DNA of 64,000 bases from Candidatus Sulfotelmatobacter sp. (GCA_030041475.1 JASHNU010000073.1:1-64000), one strand, 5' to 3'; counted from the first letter of the stretch, positions 24,817 to 33,372 are shown. The notes: generated from the letters alone by a model not told the origin. Numbers and translations: made by a program.

Positions 24817-25803
24817 GTGTTTCGAGAGTGCAATCGGAGATCCACGGACTTGCCAACGCTCAATGAAGTGTTTTCCACGCGAACTGTCCGGCGCCGTTAC
24901 GAGGTGTGGTTTGTCCGCCTGGGTTTGGCCGAGGGCAGCGGCGCATGGTGGTTTCGCTATCTGCTGATGAATCCCGGGCGCGGTGGGTGCGCCGGAAATC
25001 CGCGCGCGATGCCGGTTCAGGTGTGGGCGACGTGGTTTCCAGTTGGTGGAAAACCGCAGAGCCTCATTCAAGGATTTCCGCTGCAGGAATTAGACATCAG
25101 CGGAAAAGGTGAAGCGCCGTTTCATTTCCGAGCGGGCGACAACGGAATCCATGGTTGCGGAATCGAAGAAGAAGCCTGCAGGGGCAGTCTGAATGTCGAT
25201 GGGCATGCGATCGCATGGGATTTGCATTATCGCTCCACGTTCCGGGTGAGCATGAGCAGCAAGGGCTGGATCGGTTTCTCGCGCACGCCGCACTCCGATG
25301 CGGTGTTTTCCGGATCCATCAATCTCGACGGCCGCCGGTTTTCCGGAGAACCTCTGGGGTTCGGACTGCAAGGCCATAACTGTGGCTACCGGCATCGCAA
25401 CTTCTGGACCTGGGCTCATGCCTATTTTCTCCGCGGCGAGAAGACACCCAGCACGCTGGAAGCGCTGGCCTACGAGATGCCTTTCGGGCTGGTGTTTCGC
25501 AAGGCCGTGCTCTGGCATGACGGGAAGCAGCATCTGTTCCGGAATCTCGAGGAAACTTTCGATCGAACAAGTCTGCAATGGAAGCTGCGCTCGGTCGCAA
25601 GCGATGGCCTTCGCCTGGAAGCGGCATTCGACGGACACGGGGCGGGTGTGCATCGTCTGCCCTATCTCAAGACCGATTGCTCAGGCACCTTCCAGGTCGC
25701 GAATAACAGCCTGGCATCGGCGTCTGTTGTCCTACAGAGTGCGGACGGCGTCGCCACAAAATTGGAGACGGCTACCGGAGCGGTGCTGGAGATGGTGGGA
25801 TAA
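24817..25803 (+). CDS. CrtC/AttH-like (tocopherol-cyclase-type) beta-barrel protein
   Basis: This 328-aa protein starts at GTG 24817 after GAGAG. TTG 24850 after GGAG is an alternative that removes 11 residues. The segments GCAGNPRAMPVQVWATWF, GFGLQGHNCGYRHRNFWTWAHAYF and the regularly spaced beta-strands recall the two-lipocalin AttH/CrtC/tocopherol-cyclase fold. In that fold, a W-H-W-rich loop lines a lipid pocket. The family includes carotenoid 1,2-hydratase and lipid-binding proteins. No signal peptide or membrane segment is visible. The assignment is by motif impression and moderate. The neighbouring UbiB-like and lipase genes fit a lipid or isoprenoid substrate. Confidence 0.55.
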   Translation: MFRECNRRSTDLPTLNEVFSTRTVRRRYEVWFVRLGLAEGSGAWWFRYLLMNPGRGGCAGNPRAMPVQVWATWFPVGGKPQSLIQGFPLQELDISGKGEAPFHFRAGDNGIHGCGIEEEACRGSLNVDGHAIAWDLHYRSTFRVSMSSKGWIGFSRTPHSDAVFSGSINLDGRRFSGEPLGFGLQGHNCGYRHRNFWTWAHAYFLRGEKTPSTLEALAYEMPFGLVFRKAVLWHDGKQHLFRNLEETFDRTSLQWKLRSVASDGLRLEAAFDGHGAGVHRLPYLKTDCSGTFQVANNSLASASVVLQSADGVATKLETATGAVLEMVG

Positions 25804-26637
25804 CTACTGTTTTTTCGTCGACTGTTCTTTACTGGGCAACTGCGCCAGGGCGAGGCGCTCGGCTACAACTGCATACGCTGCAGGATTGAATGCCATGCCG
25901 ATATGCGTGCCGGGAACTTCCACGTCGACATCTGGTTTCATCGTCCGGCAGTAGCGCCAGTCCACAACGCCGTCGTGACGTGTGTAGATCGCAGTCTCGA
26001 CCATGCAATCCGGAACGTCACGGCGCAGCGAATCGAGAAAATTGCAGGTGCAATGTCCGGTGTAGCAGTCCGGCAGGACTTTGCGGCCATGCTCTTCGAG
26101 AATGCGCAGACGAACCGCATCAGCGACGCGGAGGACAGCCCGGTTCGCCACTGTGCCGCGGATCGGAGCAGCCAGCGTGATCACCGAAGCCACGTCCTTC
26201 GGCCGCTGGCCAGCCACTGCGCGGGCGATCACTCCGCCCAGACTGTGGCCAATCAGGTGTACCTTGCGGCCCGTTTCGGCTAACGCCTTTTCGATCGTCT
26301 GGTTGAGGCGGCGTTGGATCAACAGGTTTGGACATTCCGCGTTGACGCCGATGCCGGAGAAGTAAGGCTGATAACCGATCCGGCGGAGCCAGGCGTGCAG
26401 CTCCATCAGATAAAGGTCGGTACCCAGAAAACCAGGAATGATGACGACGCCGGAGCCGTCGCCGCGAGGCACGCCGAATCCGTAATAAACGGGGGCCGCG
26501 TGCAGAAGCAAGACTTCTGCGCCAAACAGAGCCTCGGTCCAGAGAGTGGTATCGGCTTCGGGATAGGCCCGCAAACTAGACTTGCGCCTGCGTGTAGCCG
26601 AAGCACGCGTTCTGACCTTTTTATCGTTACGGCGCAA
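25804..26637 (-). CDS. alpha/beta-hydrolase lipase-like protein
   Basis: This 277-aa protein starts at a weak TTG (26637), so the true start is uncertain. An N-terminal Arg/Lys-rich stretch precedes the hydrolase core. GVVIIPGFLGTDLYLMELHAWLRRIGYQPYF holds the oxyanion-hole region (here shown as its key elements PGFLG and LRRIGY). The nucleophile elbow is GHSLGG in KVHLIGHSLGGVIARAVA, and the catalytic His is likely in GTHIGMAF. Its make-up matches triacylglycerol lipases/esterases of the EstA/LipA type. It lacks a signal peptide, so an intracellular storage-lipid or ester hydrolase fits the context next to phaR. It is not a PHA synthase: the elbow has Ser, not Cys. Confidence 0.8.
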   Translation of the reverse strand: MRRNDKKVRTRASATRRRKSSLRAYPEADTTLWTEALFGAEVLLLHAAPVYYGFGVPRGDGSGVVIIPGFLGTDLYLMELHAWLRRIGYQPYFSGIGVNAECPNLLIQRRLNQTIEKALAETGRKVHLIGHSLGGVIARAVAGQRPKDVASVITLAAPIRGTVANRAVLRVADAVRLRILEEHGRKVLPDCYTGHCTCNFLDSLRRDVPDCMVETAIYTRHDGVVDWRYCRTMKPDVDVEVPGTHIGMAFNPAAYAVVAERLALAQLPSKEQSTKKQ

Positions 26638-26760
26638 GTTCGTCGTGGACCCTGCTTGGTCCCGCTTCGTGGCGTAGACCAGCCATTGCTGCAGTGCAAG
26701 ATTATATCGGCATCCGCGACGGGCAAGAAGGACAATTCGACCCCAAATTAGTACCTTCGT

Positions 26761-27306
26761 TTACGTCTTAGGAAACCGCAAGTGGCGAGAGCGGCTGCGT
26801 TTTCGGGCAGCTGCGGATTTTTTCAACAGTTTTGTTTCGAGATCCGCCACTCTCTGGCGCAGCATTTCCACCTCCGTCGACTGTGCGATCGCGGGCTGCG
26901 CGGCCCCCGCACCGAGAAATCGCTTCATCATGTCCACCGGCGAGAGGATGGCAGACTGGACCTCGCTCAGTCTGCTTTGCACCGTTTCCTGAACTTTCTG
27001 GTAAGTGTCAAACGCGGACTTGAGATACCACATGAGGAATTCTTGACGGACTTCATCGGATGCGATGATCAGTTGCCGCAAGAGTTCCAAAGGCAAGCCG
27101 GTGGGCTTGCCCCTGGCGTCTTCAGTGATGATCTGGGTGAGAACGACGCGGGTCAGATCCTGACCGGTCTTGGCATCCACGACCCGGACATCTTTCCCCG
27201 CCCGGATGAGCGCAGCCAGATCGTCAAGATTCACGTAGCGGCTGCCGGCGGTGTCATACAAGCGCCGGTTTCCGTACTTTTTGATGAGCACCGCGGAGGG
27301 TTTCAT
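26761..27306 (-). CDS. phaR: polyhydroxyalkanoate synthesis repressor PhaR
   Basis: ATG 27306 (MKPSAVLIKKYGNRRLYDT) is the conserved family start; an upstream in-frame start is discounted. The 181-aa protein has the PHB/PHA accumulation regulator DNA-binding domain (residues ~7-65: IKKYGNRRLYDT, YVNLDDLAALIRAG, VVDAKTGQDLTRVVLTQII). A helical region (LLRQLIIASDEVRQEF) and a coiled C-terminus with a basic tail follow. PhaR represses phasin genes and is released when it binds polymer. It is divergent from phasin-like gene 2, with the CTGC-N3-GCAG operator in the shared 124-bp gap. This implies control of that gene and probably of itself. Confidence 0.92.
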   Translation of the reverse strand: MKPSAVLIKKYGNRRLYDTAGSRYVNLDDLAALIRAGKDVRVVDAKTGQDLTRVVLTQIITEDARGKPTGLPLELLRQLIIASDEVRQEFLMWYLKSAFDTYQKVQETVQSRLSEVQSAILSPVDMMKRFLGAGAAQPAIAQSTEVEMLRQRVADLETKLLKKSAAARKRSRSRHLRFPKT

Positions 27307-27362
27307 CCCTGTCCACCCCAGTGTGCCTGCCCATGTTGCTATGCACAAGCCTGCTTAATATC

Positions 27363-27391
27363 TTGACACATATGCCTTCGGATCGTATAGT
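27363..27391 (+). promoter_or_regulatory. sigma70-type promoter of phasin-like gene 2
   Basis: The -35 is a perfect TTGACA (27363-27368). The spacer is 17 bp and the -10 is TATAGT (27386-27391). The PhaR-type palindrome begins 8 bp after the -10, covering the expected start point. Confidence 0.85.
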
Positions 27392-27399
27392 TTAGCTGA

Positions 27400-27414
27400 T
27401 GCTGCAATGCAGCA
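27400..27414. promoter_or_regulatory. PhaR-type operator TGCTGCAATGCAGCA, site 2
   Basis: This is identical in all 15 bases to the site at 22206-22220 and in the same position relative to promoter and ribosome-binding site. It lies between the divergent phaR and phasin-like gene 2. Confidence 0.8.
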
Positions 27415-27430
27415 ATACGGAGGTCAGAAT

Positions 27431-28336
27431 ATGCCCCTCGCAGTCAAACATGAATCGCCTCATCCCAAAGATCCATCGGTGGTCTCTTTGCTTTCCGGCT
27501 GGGCACAGCAGGGAGTACAAACGTTCTTCGCCACGCAGCGCATCCTGCTCGATCTGGCCATGCGGCAAAATGCCAGCTTGATGCACGCCATCCGGCAGCA
27601 GTTGTCAGACCCGCTTCATTCTCCAACCGCCATTCTCGGTGAAATCGCCGCGGACGGTTTAAACAATTTCCTGGAAGGACAGAAAGTACTTTTGGATCTA
27701 GGCAAACAGCAGAATGAAATCCTGTCTACCGGCGTAAAGCAGCGTGTGGGCGACTCCCCGCAGGGCCAGGCCCTGGTCGACTTGCTGCGCCGCAGCGTGG
27801 ATACGTTCATCCACATGCAGGAGGAATATCTGAAGATCGCCGGCAAGCAGGCCCACAACTGGGTGGCGGCCGCCAGGGCCGGCAAGCCATACCAACCTGA
27901 GCATCTAGTGGATCTGGCCCGCGAAGCCATGGACAATTTCGTTCACACACAGAAGCAATATCTCGACATCGTTGCCGAGGAAACAGCCAAGGCTACAGGC
28001 GGCAAGCGGCACAACGCCGCGGCCCGCAAGACCAAACCGGTGGAATGGTCAGAACTGGCGCGGAAAGCGACGGAGTCATTCATCGAGGCACAGAAGCGGC
28101 TGGTGGACGTCGCCGGTCATCAGCTCAATGCCAGCGTGAAAACGGCAGGCAAGACGCTCGATCTTTTGCAGCCATTTCCCTTCCTGCCCCTCAATGAACT
28201 CACCCGTGAAGCGGTGAAGAGTTATGTCGAGGCGCAAAAGGCTCTGATGGAGGTCGTGGTGAACCCGGCCCGCAAGACGCAGCCCTTCGTGAAGAAAGTA
28301 GCCAAAAAGGCGAAGGCGGCAACGGCCGCGGCGTAA
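27431..28336 (+). CDS. phasin-like granule-associated protein 2
   Basis: ATG 27431 (MPLAVKHESPHPKDPSVVSLL) has CGGAGG seven bases upstream, giving 301 aa. The protein is built from repeated amphipathic helices of the type FLEGQKVLLDLGKQQNEIL, VHTQKQYLDIVAEET, IEAQKRLVDVAGHQL and VEAQKALMEVV. A Lys/Ala-rich C-terminal tail (KKVAKKAKAATAAA) resembles those of PhaF-type phasins. That family can bind both granules and DNA. The divergent phaR and the operator make a granule-coat role likely. No PHA synthase is visible nearby, so the coated body could be wax or another neutral lipid. Confidence 0.8.
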   Translation: MPLAVKHESPHPKDPSVVSLLSGWAQQGVQTFFATQRILLDLAMRQNASLMHAIRQQLSDPLHSPTAILGEIAADGLNNFLEGQKVLLDLGKQQNEILSTGVKQRVGDSPQGQALVDLLRRSVDTFIHMQEEYLKIAGKQAHNWVAAARAGKPYQPEHLVDLAREAMDNFVHTQKQYLDIVAEETAKATGGKRHNAAARKTKPVEWSELARKATESFIEAQKRLVDVAGHQLNASVKTAGKTLDLLQPFPFLPLNELTREAVKSYVEAQKALMEVVVNPARKTQPFVKKVAKKAKAATAAA

Positions 28337-28345
28337 GCACAACCA

Positions 28346-28375
28346 AACTGGGGCAGTTTGCGAGCTGCCCCAGTT
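28346..28375. terminator. hairpin after phasin-like gene 2
   Basis: AACTGGGGCAG and CTGCCCCAGTT form a perfect 11-bp stem with an 8-nt loop, 9 bp after the stop codon. It is convergent with the patatin gene and may serve both. Confidence 0.8.
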
Positions 28376-28423
28376 TCATGGAAACACATATCTGAGTTTA
28401 GCCCTTCCGCGGTTTGCTGCACC

Positions 28424-29641
28424 TCAGCGCCGCGTCCGGCTTGCACGTGTCTCATTAGCCGCCGAACCCTCTGCGCGACGCCTCCCGTTTCTGGCAAAAA
28501 GGAAGTCCTCAATTTCGTCAATGCGATCATCGGCGTCGTGGTAGCCGATCGAAATCAAATCGCGTGTGTATTTCGACGTGAACATCAGATAGCTCATCAA
28601 ATCGGCACAAGACGCAACATCCCGCCCCAGGCTGCTGACGAAATACTGGATCAGGTAGGGCATGTCTTTCTGATGTTCCGCAGCCAGCGCAGACAGGTTT
28701 ACAGAGGGCGTGATGATGAAAGTCGAGAGCGGCCGTATTCTGCTCGATGCGTCCACGTCAGGTTGCACGATGTAGCCGCTTTGGAGCAGATGATTGAGCC
28801 GTTCCAGGTGTTCGAGATCGGTCGCGAGATGGTCCAGGAACATCACGTTAAACAAAATGCCCATGACCTGCGCGACAGAGGGTTGGGTTTGCTCGGTGTT
28901 GAGATCGGGATGCTCCTCGTCGCAGCGGACGCCGATGGCAAAGACCTTTTCTGCTCCGAGCCGGATGACTGGACTGAGTGGTTGTTGCAAGCGCACACAA
29001 CCGTCGCCGAAAAACGCCGACCCTCGCGGAAGCTTCAGTCGCACCGGTGGAAACACCAGAGGAATGGCGGCCGAGGCACAAATGTGATCGGCGGTGATTT
29101 TGGTCGAAAGGGTCACCAGCCGCAACCGGTTCCATAGCGCGTGTCCCTTGGCGCCCTGGATAAAAAGGTAGCTTTTCCCGGAGTTGTAATTCGTTGCCGA
29201 GATGGCGAGCGCGTAAAGATTGCCGCGCTTGATGTTTTCCTGAATGCGATCCCAGTTGAGATGACGATTCAAGAAATTGCGAAGCGGCGTTGCATCCAGC
29301 AAGGACCGCGCATTGCCTCCGCCGAGAAGCGCGCCAAAGGAAAGATCCAGAATCCATGTCAGGGAGTTGTGGGCTTGCGACACCAGATCACAGTGAAAAA
29401 TATCGCCGGGCTTGAGGTTGGCCCACAAGGCAGCCATGGCTTTGGTAGCCGATGGGAAGTCATCACAGGCGACTGCGAGGGCAGCAGCATTCACGGCCCC
29501 TGCGGATGCCCCTCCGATCAGAGGAAACGGATTTCCCTTGGACTCGATTCCCTTGATTTCGCCAATGCGTTGCAGAACACCCGCCTGATATGCACCCCTC
29601 GCGCCCCCACCGGTGATCACTAAACCGGTCGCGTTTTCCAT
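28424..29641 (-). CDS. patatin-like phospholipase/acyl hydrolase
   Basis: This 405-aa protein starts at ATG 29641. It has the glycine-rich oxyanion segment GGGARG (residues 11-16) and the nucleophile elbow G44-A-S46-A-G48. The catalytic Asp lies in FFGDGCVR, where the usual DG(A/G) is DGC. The Ser-Asp dyad family hydrolyses acyl esters of phospholipids, glycerides and PHA-type polymers. The C-terminal ~150 residues are helical and not recognised. It lies convergent with phasin-like gene 2 and divergent from the large lipid operon, which fits mobilisation or remodelling of stored lipid. No signal peptide, so it should act inside the cell. Confidence 0.9.
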   Translation of the reverse strand: MENATGLVITGGGARGAYQAGVLQRIGEIKGIESKGNPFPLIGGASAGAVNAAALAVACDDFPSATKAMAALWANLKPGDIFHCDLVSQAHNSLTWILDLSFGALLGGGNARSLLDATPLRNFLNRHLNWDRIQENIKRGNLYALAISATNYNSGKSYLFIQGAKGHALWNRLRLVTLSTKITADHICASAAIPLVFPPVRLKLPRGSAFFGDGCVRLQQPLSPVIRLGAEKVFAIGVRCDEEHPDLNTEQTQPSVAQVMGILFNVMFLDHLATDLEHLERLNHLLQSGYIVQPDVDASSRIRPLSTFIITPSVNLSALAAEHQKDMPYLIQYFVSSLGRDVASCADLMSYLMFTSKYTRDLISIGYHDADDRIDEIEDFLFARNGRRRAEGSAANETRASRTRR

Positions 29642-29862
29642 CAGCCTCTCCTCATTATTCGTCGGTTAGATCTTTCACAGAACTCAAGAGTTCAGACAGC
29701 TGATTTCGCAGTGCAACTTTTCATTCAAACTCTTGCCGAGCCTCTTCGCTGTGACGAGGCTCACCTCCCGGGAAGAGTAAAAAAATTAACCGTGGAACGC
29801 CGGCAGTTGCCCACGCACACAGTTCAACACAAGAGCAGTACGGAATGTCCTCTACGCGCGTC

Positions 29863-29878
29863 TGTGACTCGGATCACA
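29863..29878. promoter_or_regulatory. CRP-like site 1 upstream of the large lipid operon
   Basis: TGTGACTCGGATCACA is an exact TGTGA-N6-TCACA dyad. It is the first of two sites in the 339-bp gap 29642-29980, which otherwise shows no gene. Its centre is about 110 bp before the first operon start codon. Confidence 0.6.
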
Positions 29879-29893
29879 ATGTGCAGTGACGAG

Positions 29894-29909
29894 TGTGATG
29901 CGGGTCACT
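29894..29909. promoter_or_regulatory. CRP-like site 2 upstream of the large lipid operon
   Basis: TGTGATGCGGGTCACT matches nine of ten dyad bases. Its centre is 31 bp from that of site 1, about three helical turns, so two dimers would bind on the same face of the DNA. Confidence 0.55.
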
Positions 29910-29980
29910 TAGGCGGGTGACAGAGATTGCTGACCCTTTCTGCACTGAGGTTTCTACTCTGGGAAGAGGTTTTACGAACC

Positions 29981-30208
29981 GTGCCTGCCGCAACCGAGCC
30001 TGCCAACGCTATCGAAATCCTCCTCAGCCGCCTGCACGAGTGCCGAGAAGCTGCGGTGTACGAAGCGATCGAAAGACTGATGCAGGCGGCAAAGGCCGTT
30101 GGCCTCGATGCCTATGCGCTTGTCCAGATGCTGGACCAGGGTAAGACCTTCGAGGAAGTGCTCGAAGTGATCGAATCGAAATTGGAAGACCTGCAGGAAG
30201 CAGCATAG
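29981..30208 (+). CDS. small acidic helical protein, first gene of the lipid operon
   Basis: GTG 29981 (residues PAATEPANAIEILL) with AGAGGT about 10 bases upstream gives 75 aa; a longer in-frame version starts at 29927. The sequence is nearly all helix, Glu/Ala/Leu-rich, in two amphipathic segments (EILLSRLHECREAAVYEAIERL and TFEEVLEVIESKLEDLQEA, given by their main elements). It contains one Cys. It opens the collinear operon, 37 bp before the next gene. I do not recognise the family; it could be an adaptor or carrier-like helper, but the phosphopantetheine motif is absent. Confidence 0.6.
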   Translation: MPAATEPANAIEILLSRLHECREAAVYEAIERLMQAAKAVGLDAYALVQMLDQGKTFEEVLEVIESKLEDLQEAA

Positions 30209-30245
30209 GGCAAATGCGGCAGCGGGCGCTGCATTGTGAGGGTAT

Positions 30246-30632
30246 ATGAGTGTTCTCGAATGGTCGAAAGCCAGCGTTGACTACGGACGCAAGCTGATGG
30301 ATTCCGCCCTTGAAGGAGCACGTACGGGAGAAAGCGAATTTCTGAAAGAAGAGCCGTTGGTCCCGTATCTGGAAGAGTCGGCACGTCACGCGCTGCGGCC
30401 GGCGCTCGTCGGCGCTTGCGTCGGCATCGTCGGCGGATGTCTGGGTGCCGGGCGCCGATCTCCGGCACGGGCTCTGGCCTGCGCCATCCTCGGCGGCGCG
30501 CTCGGTTTTGGCGCCGGCGTGCTCTGGGGCAGCCGAAAGTTGACGGCAAACGTAGCTTCCCGCGCGTGGAGGAGTGTCCGCAAAACGCGCGATGAGCACT
30601 GGTTTGAACGGAATCCGATCGACTACGCTTAG
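30246..30632 (+). CDS. small glycine-zipper membrane protein
   Basis: ATG 30246 gives 128 aa. The N-terminal ~50 residues are amphipathic. Two glycine-rich membrane segments follow (ALVGACVGIVGGCLGAG and ALACAILGGALGFGAGVLWG), and a basic, Trp/Arg-rich C-terminal tail (AWRSVRKTRDEHWFERNP) comes last. The GxxxG spacing suggests oligomerisation in the membrane. It lies between the small acidic protein and adhE in the lipid operon. A role in anchoring lipid enzymes or bodies to the membrane is possible but not shown. Confidence 0.65.
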   Translation: MSVLEWSKASVDYGRKLMDSALEGARTGESEFLKEEPLVPYLEESARHALRPALVGACVGIVGGCLGAGRRSPARALACAILGGALGFGAGVLWGSRKLTANVASRAWRSVRKTRDEHWFERNPIDYA

Positions 30633-30682
30633 CCGCGCATCAGGGGCCGCGAAAAGAGGAAGTCCACGCAACGGAGGCGGCA

Positions 30683-33355
30683 ATGGCTACAAAAGAAGCG
30701 GTGCAGGAGCGGATTCAGATTCCGCTGACTCCGGAGAGCCTCAGCGCGGAGCGAATCGCCTATCTGGAAGGGCTGGTCCGTCAGGCCAAAGCTGCCGCCG
30801 CAGTGTTCACTCAATTCACCCAGAACGACGTTGACCGCATCGTCAAAGCAATGGTGCTGGCCGGGCTTGAACATGCGCAGCACCTGGCGCGGCTGGCCGT
30901 CGAAGAAACCCGGCTCGGTGTGATGGAAGACAAGGTCATCAAGAACATGGTGGCCAGCGAATTCGTCTACAACTACGTCAAGGATAAACGCACCGTTGGC
31001 GTAATCCGCGAATACCCGGAGCGCAATCTGGCCGAGATCGCGGAACCCGTCGGCGTTCTATTCTCGTTGACGCCTATCACCAATCCCACGTCCACCGTGC
31101 TGTTCAAATGCATCATGGCGATCAAGACGCGCAACGCCGTTATTTTCAGCCCTCATCCCAAGGCGTGGCGTTGCTGCTCCGAGGCCGTGAAAATCATGTA
31201 TGAGACCGCGCGAAAACACGGCGCACCCGAAGGGGTCTTCACCTGCCTGGAATCACCCTCGCTGCCCGACAACGCCTACCTGATGAAGCACAAGGACGTC
31301 GCGCTGATCGATGCTACAGGCGGTCCGGGCGCGGTGAAGGCTGCTTACAGCTCGGGCAAACCTGCGCTCGGCGTCGGTCCGGGGAACACCCCGGTTTACC
31401 TGGAGAAGAGCGCCGACATCAATACCGCGGTCGTCGACATCATCGTGTCCAAGACATTCGATAACGGAACCATTTGCGCTTCCGAGCAAACGGTCGTCAT
31501 CGACGACGAAATCTACGACGCTGTCCTCACGAAATTCGCCGACCTAGGTGCGCATGTCTGCAACGAAAAAGAGACCAGAGTGCTGGAGCACACGGTCATC
31601 GATCCGGAGACGGGCTGCATGCAGCCGATGGCTGTTGGGCAGAGAGCGATCGACATTGCGCGCTTTGTTGGCCTCGACGTGAAAGCGAACACGAAGCTGC
31701 TGATCGCTCCGATACAGGGCGTGGGGCGCGAGCATCCGCTGTCGGTCGAGAAACTTTTCCCTGTTCTAGCGGTCTATCGGGCAAAGTCGGTCAATGAAGC
31801 GCTAAAGGTGTGCGTGGATGTAAACCACGCCGGCGGCCTGGGCCACACCGCCGTTATCTTCTCGCGCAACGACGAGGTCATCCGCAAGTTCGGGGAAGTG
31901 ATCAATGCGGGCCGCATCATTGTGAATTCTCCCGGGTCTATCGGCGCACTGGGCGCGGTCTACAACGATCTGGTCCCCACTTTCTCTTTTGGCTGCGGCA
32001 CCGGCGGCGGCAACAGCACCACCGACAACGTCAACATCTATCACTACCTCAACATCAAGCGGCTGGCTCGGAGGACCCAAAACCATATGTGGTTCCGAGT
32101 TCCGAATCAGATCTACTTCAACATGAATGCGGTCGAGAACCTGGGGCAGTTCACCTCGACTTGCACGATCATCGTGACCAATGCGCCGCTCGAGAGAATC
32201 GGCCACGTCGATATCGTGCGCCGCAATATCTGTCCCAAGACTCATGTGCACGTAGTGGTCATTCCCGATGCGGAGCCCGAAGTCAAAGTCATCGCGCAGG
32301 GGGTCGAGGCCCTCAACTTCTACAAGGCGGATCAGATCATCGCGCTCGGCGGCGGCTCGGTGATTGACGCTGCCAAGATCATGAAACTCAAGTACGAGTC
32401 GCCGGAGGCTGATCTGGAATATCTGGCCGCGCCATTCCTCGACCTGCGCAAGCGGGTTGTCGAATACCCGACGGAAAAAAGCAACCGGGCACGGCTGATC
32501 GCCATCCCCACGACCAGCGGCACCGGCAGCGAAGTCACTCCCTTCGCGGTCCTCACCGACAAAGAAAACGGCCGCAAGGTTACGCTCGCCGACTACTCGC
32601 TCACACCGGACGTGGCCATCGTCGATCCGCAGTTTGTCATGTCGATGCCGAAGGGCCTGACCGCTGACACCGGCATCGACTGCCTGACGCACGCTCTGGA
32701 AGCGGGTGTCTCGAACTACGCCTCACCCTACACCGACTCGTGCGCGCTGCAGGCGCTGCAGCTGGCGTTCAAATATCTGCCGATCGCCTTCGACAACCCA
32801 CGGGATGAAGAGGCGCGCTCGATGATGCACAACGCTTCCTGCATTGCAGCGATGGCGTTCTCTAATGCGTCTGTGGGAGTGAATCACGCCCTGGCGCATG
32901 CGTTCGGCGCGCGTTTCGGCGTAGCCCATGGCCGCGCCAACGCGCTCATGCTGCCGCACGTCATTGCGTATAACGCAGCAGTTCCGACCAAGTTCATGCC
33001 CTCTCCCTATACACAGGGGTACACCGCCCATACGAAATACGCGACCTTTGCGGACTTGCTCGGACTGGGTGGAAAGGGCGCGGAAGAAAAAGTGACGAAC
33101 CTGATCCGTGCGATTGAACAGTTGCTCGATAAGCTGGGATTCCCGAAATCGATCGCCGAGTTGGGCATTTCGAAAGAAGAATTCGAGCGGGCAATCCCCG
33201 AGCTGGCCAAGAACGCATTTGATGATCCTTCCTGGCGGTCGAATCCGCGCATGCCGCTGATGACGGAAGTGGTCGAATTGTTCTGGCAAGCCTGGGCGGG
33301 ACGCGGTCAGGCGAAAGTGAAAGCCGCACCTGCGCAAGAAAAGCAGAGCGCGTAA
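30683..33355 (+). CDS. adhE: bifunctional CoA-acylating aldehyde/alcohol dehydrogenase AdhE
   Basis: This 890-aa protein starts at ATG 30683, with GGAGGCGGC upstream. The N-terminal aldehyde dehydrogenase (residues ~15-450) has catalytic Cys265 in NGTICASEQ and the SPHPKAWRCC and GGPGAVKAAYSSGKPALGVG motifs. The C-terminal iron-dependent alcohol dehydrogenase (residues ~460-870) has GGGSVIDAAKIM and metal-binding His regions (TGIDCLTHALEAGVSNYASP; NHALAHAFGARFGVAHGRAN). AdhE reduces acyl-CoA to aldehyde and alcohol with NADH, normally acetyl-CoA. In this operon, next to WS/DGAT, a long-chain or special acyl-CoA substrate yielding fatty alcohol for wax esters is an attractive inference. Confidence 0.95.
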   Translation: MATKEAVQERIQIPLTPESLSAERIAYLEGLVRQAKAAAAVFTQFTQNDVDRIVKAMVLAGLEHAQHLARLAVEETRLGVMEDKVIKNMVASEFVYNYVKDKRTVGVIREYPERNLAEIAEPVGVLFSLTPITNPTSTVLFKCIMAIKTRNAVIFSPHPKAWRCCSEAVKIMYETARKHGAPEGVFTCLESPSLPDNAYLMKHKDVALIDATGGPGAVKAAYSSGKPALGVGPGNTPVYLEKSADINTAVVDIIVSKTFDNGTICASEQTVVIDDEIYDAVLTKFADLGAHVCNEKETRVLEHTVIDPETGCMQPMAVGQRAIDIARFVGLDVKANTKLLIAPIQGVGREHPLSVEKLFPVLAVYRAKSVNEALKVCVDVNHAGGLGHTAVIFSRNDEVIRKFGEVINAGRIIVNSPGSIGALGAVYNDLVPTFSFGCGTGGGNSTTDNVNIYHYLNIKRLARRTQNHMWFRVPNQIYFNMNAVENLGQFTSTCTIIVTNAPLERIGHVDIVRRNICPKTHVHVVVIPDAEPEVKVIAQGVEALNFYKADQIIALGGGSVIDAAKIMKLKYESPEADLEYLAAPFLDLRKRVVEYPTEKSNRARLIAIPTTSGTGSEVTPFAVLTDKENGRKVTLADYSLTPDVAIVDPQFVMSMPKGLTADTGIDCLTHALEAGVSNYASPYTDSCALQALQLAFKYLPIAFDNPRDEEARSMMHNASCIAAMAFSNASVGVNHALAHAFGARFGVAHGRANALMLPHVIAYNAAVPTKFMPSPYTQGYTAHTKYATFADLLGLGGKGAEEKVTNLIRAIEQLLDKLGFPKSIAELGISKEEFERAIPELAKNAFDDPSWRSNPRMPLMTEVVELFWQAWAGRGQAKVKAAPAQEKQSA

Positions 33356-33372
33356 AGAACGACGGTGAACCT

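Noticed and set aside
26761-28336. Possible conventional PHA operon
   Set aside because: phaR and phasin-like genes are present, but no PhaC-type GxCxG synthase, PhaA or PhaB is seen. The nearby hydrolase has GHSLG with Ser, so it is a lipase.
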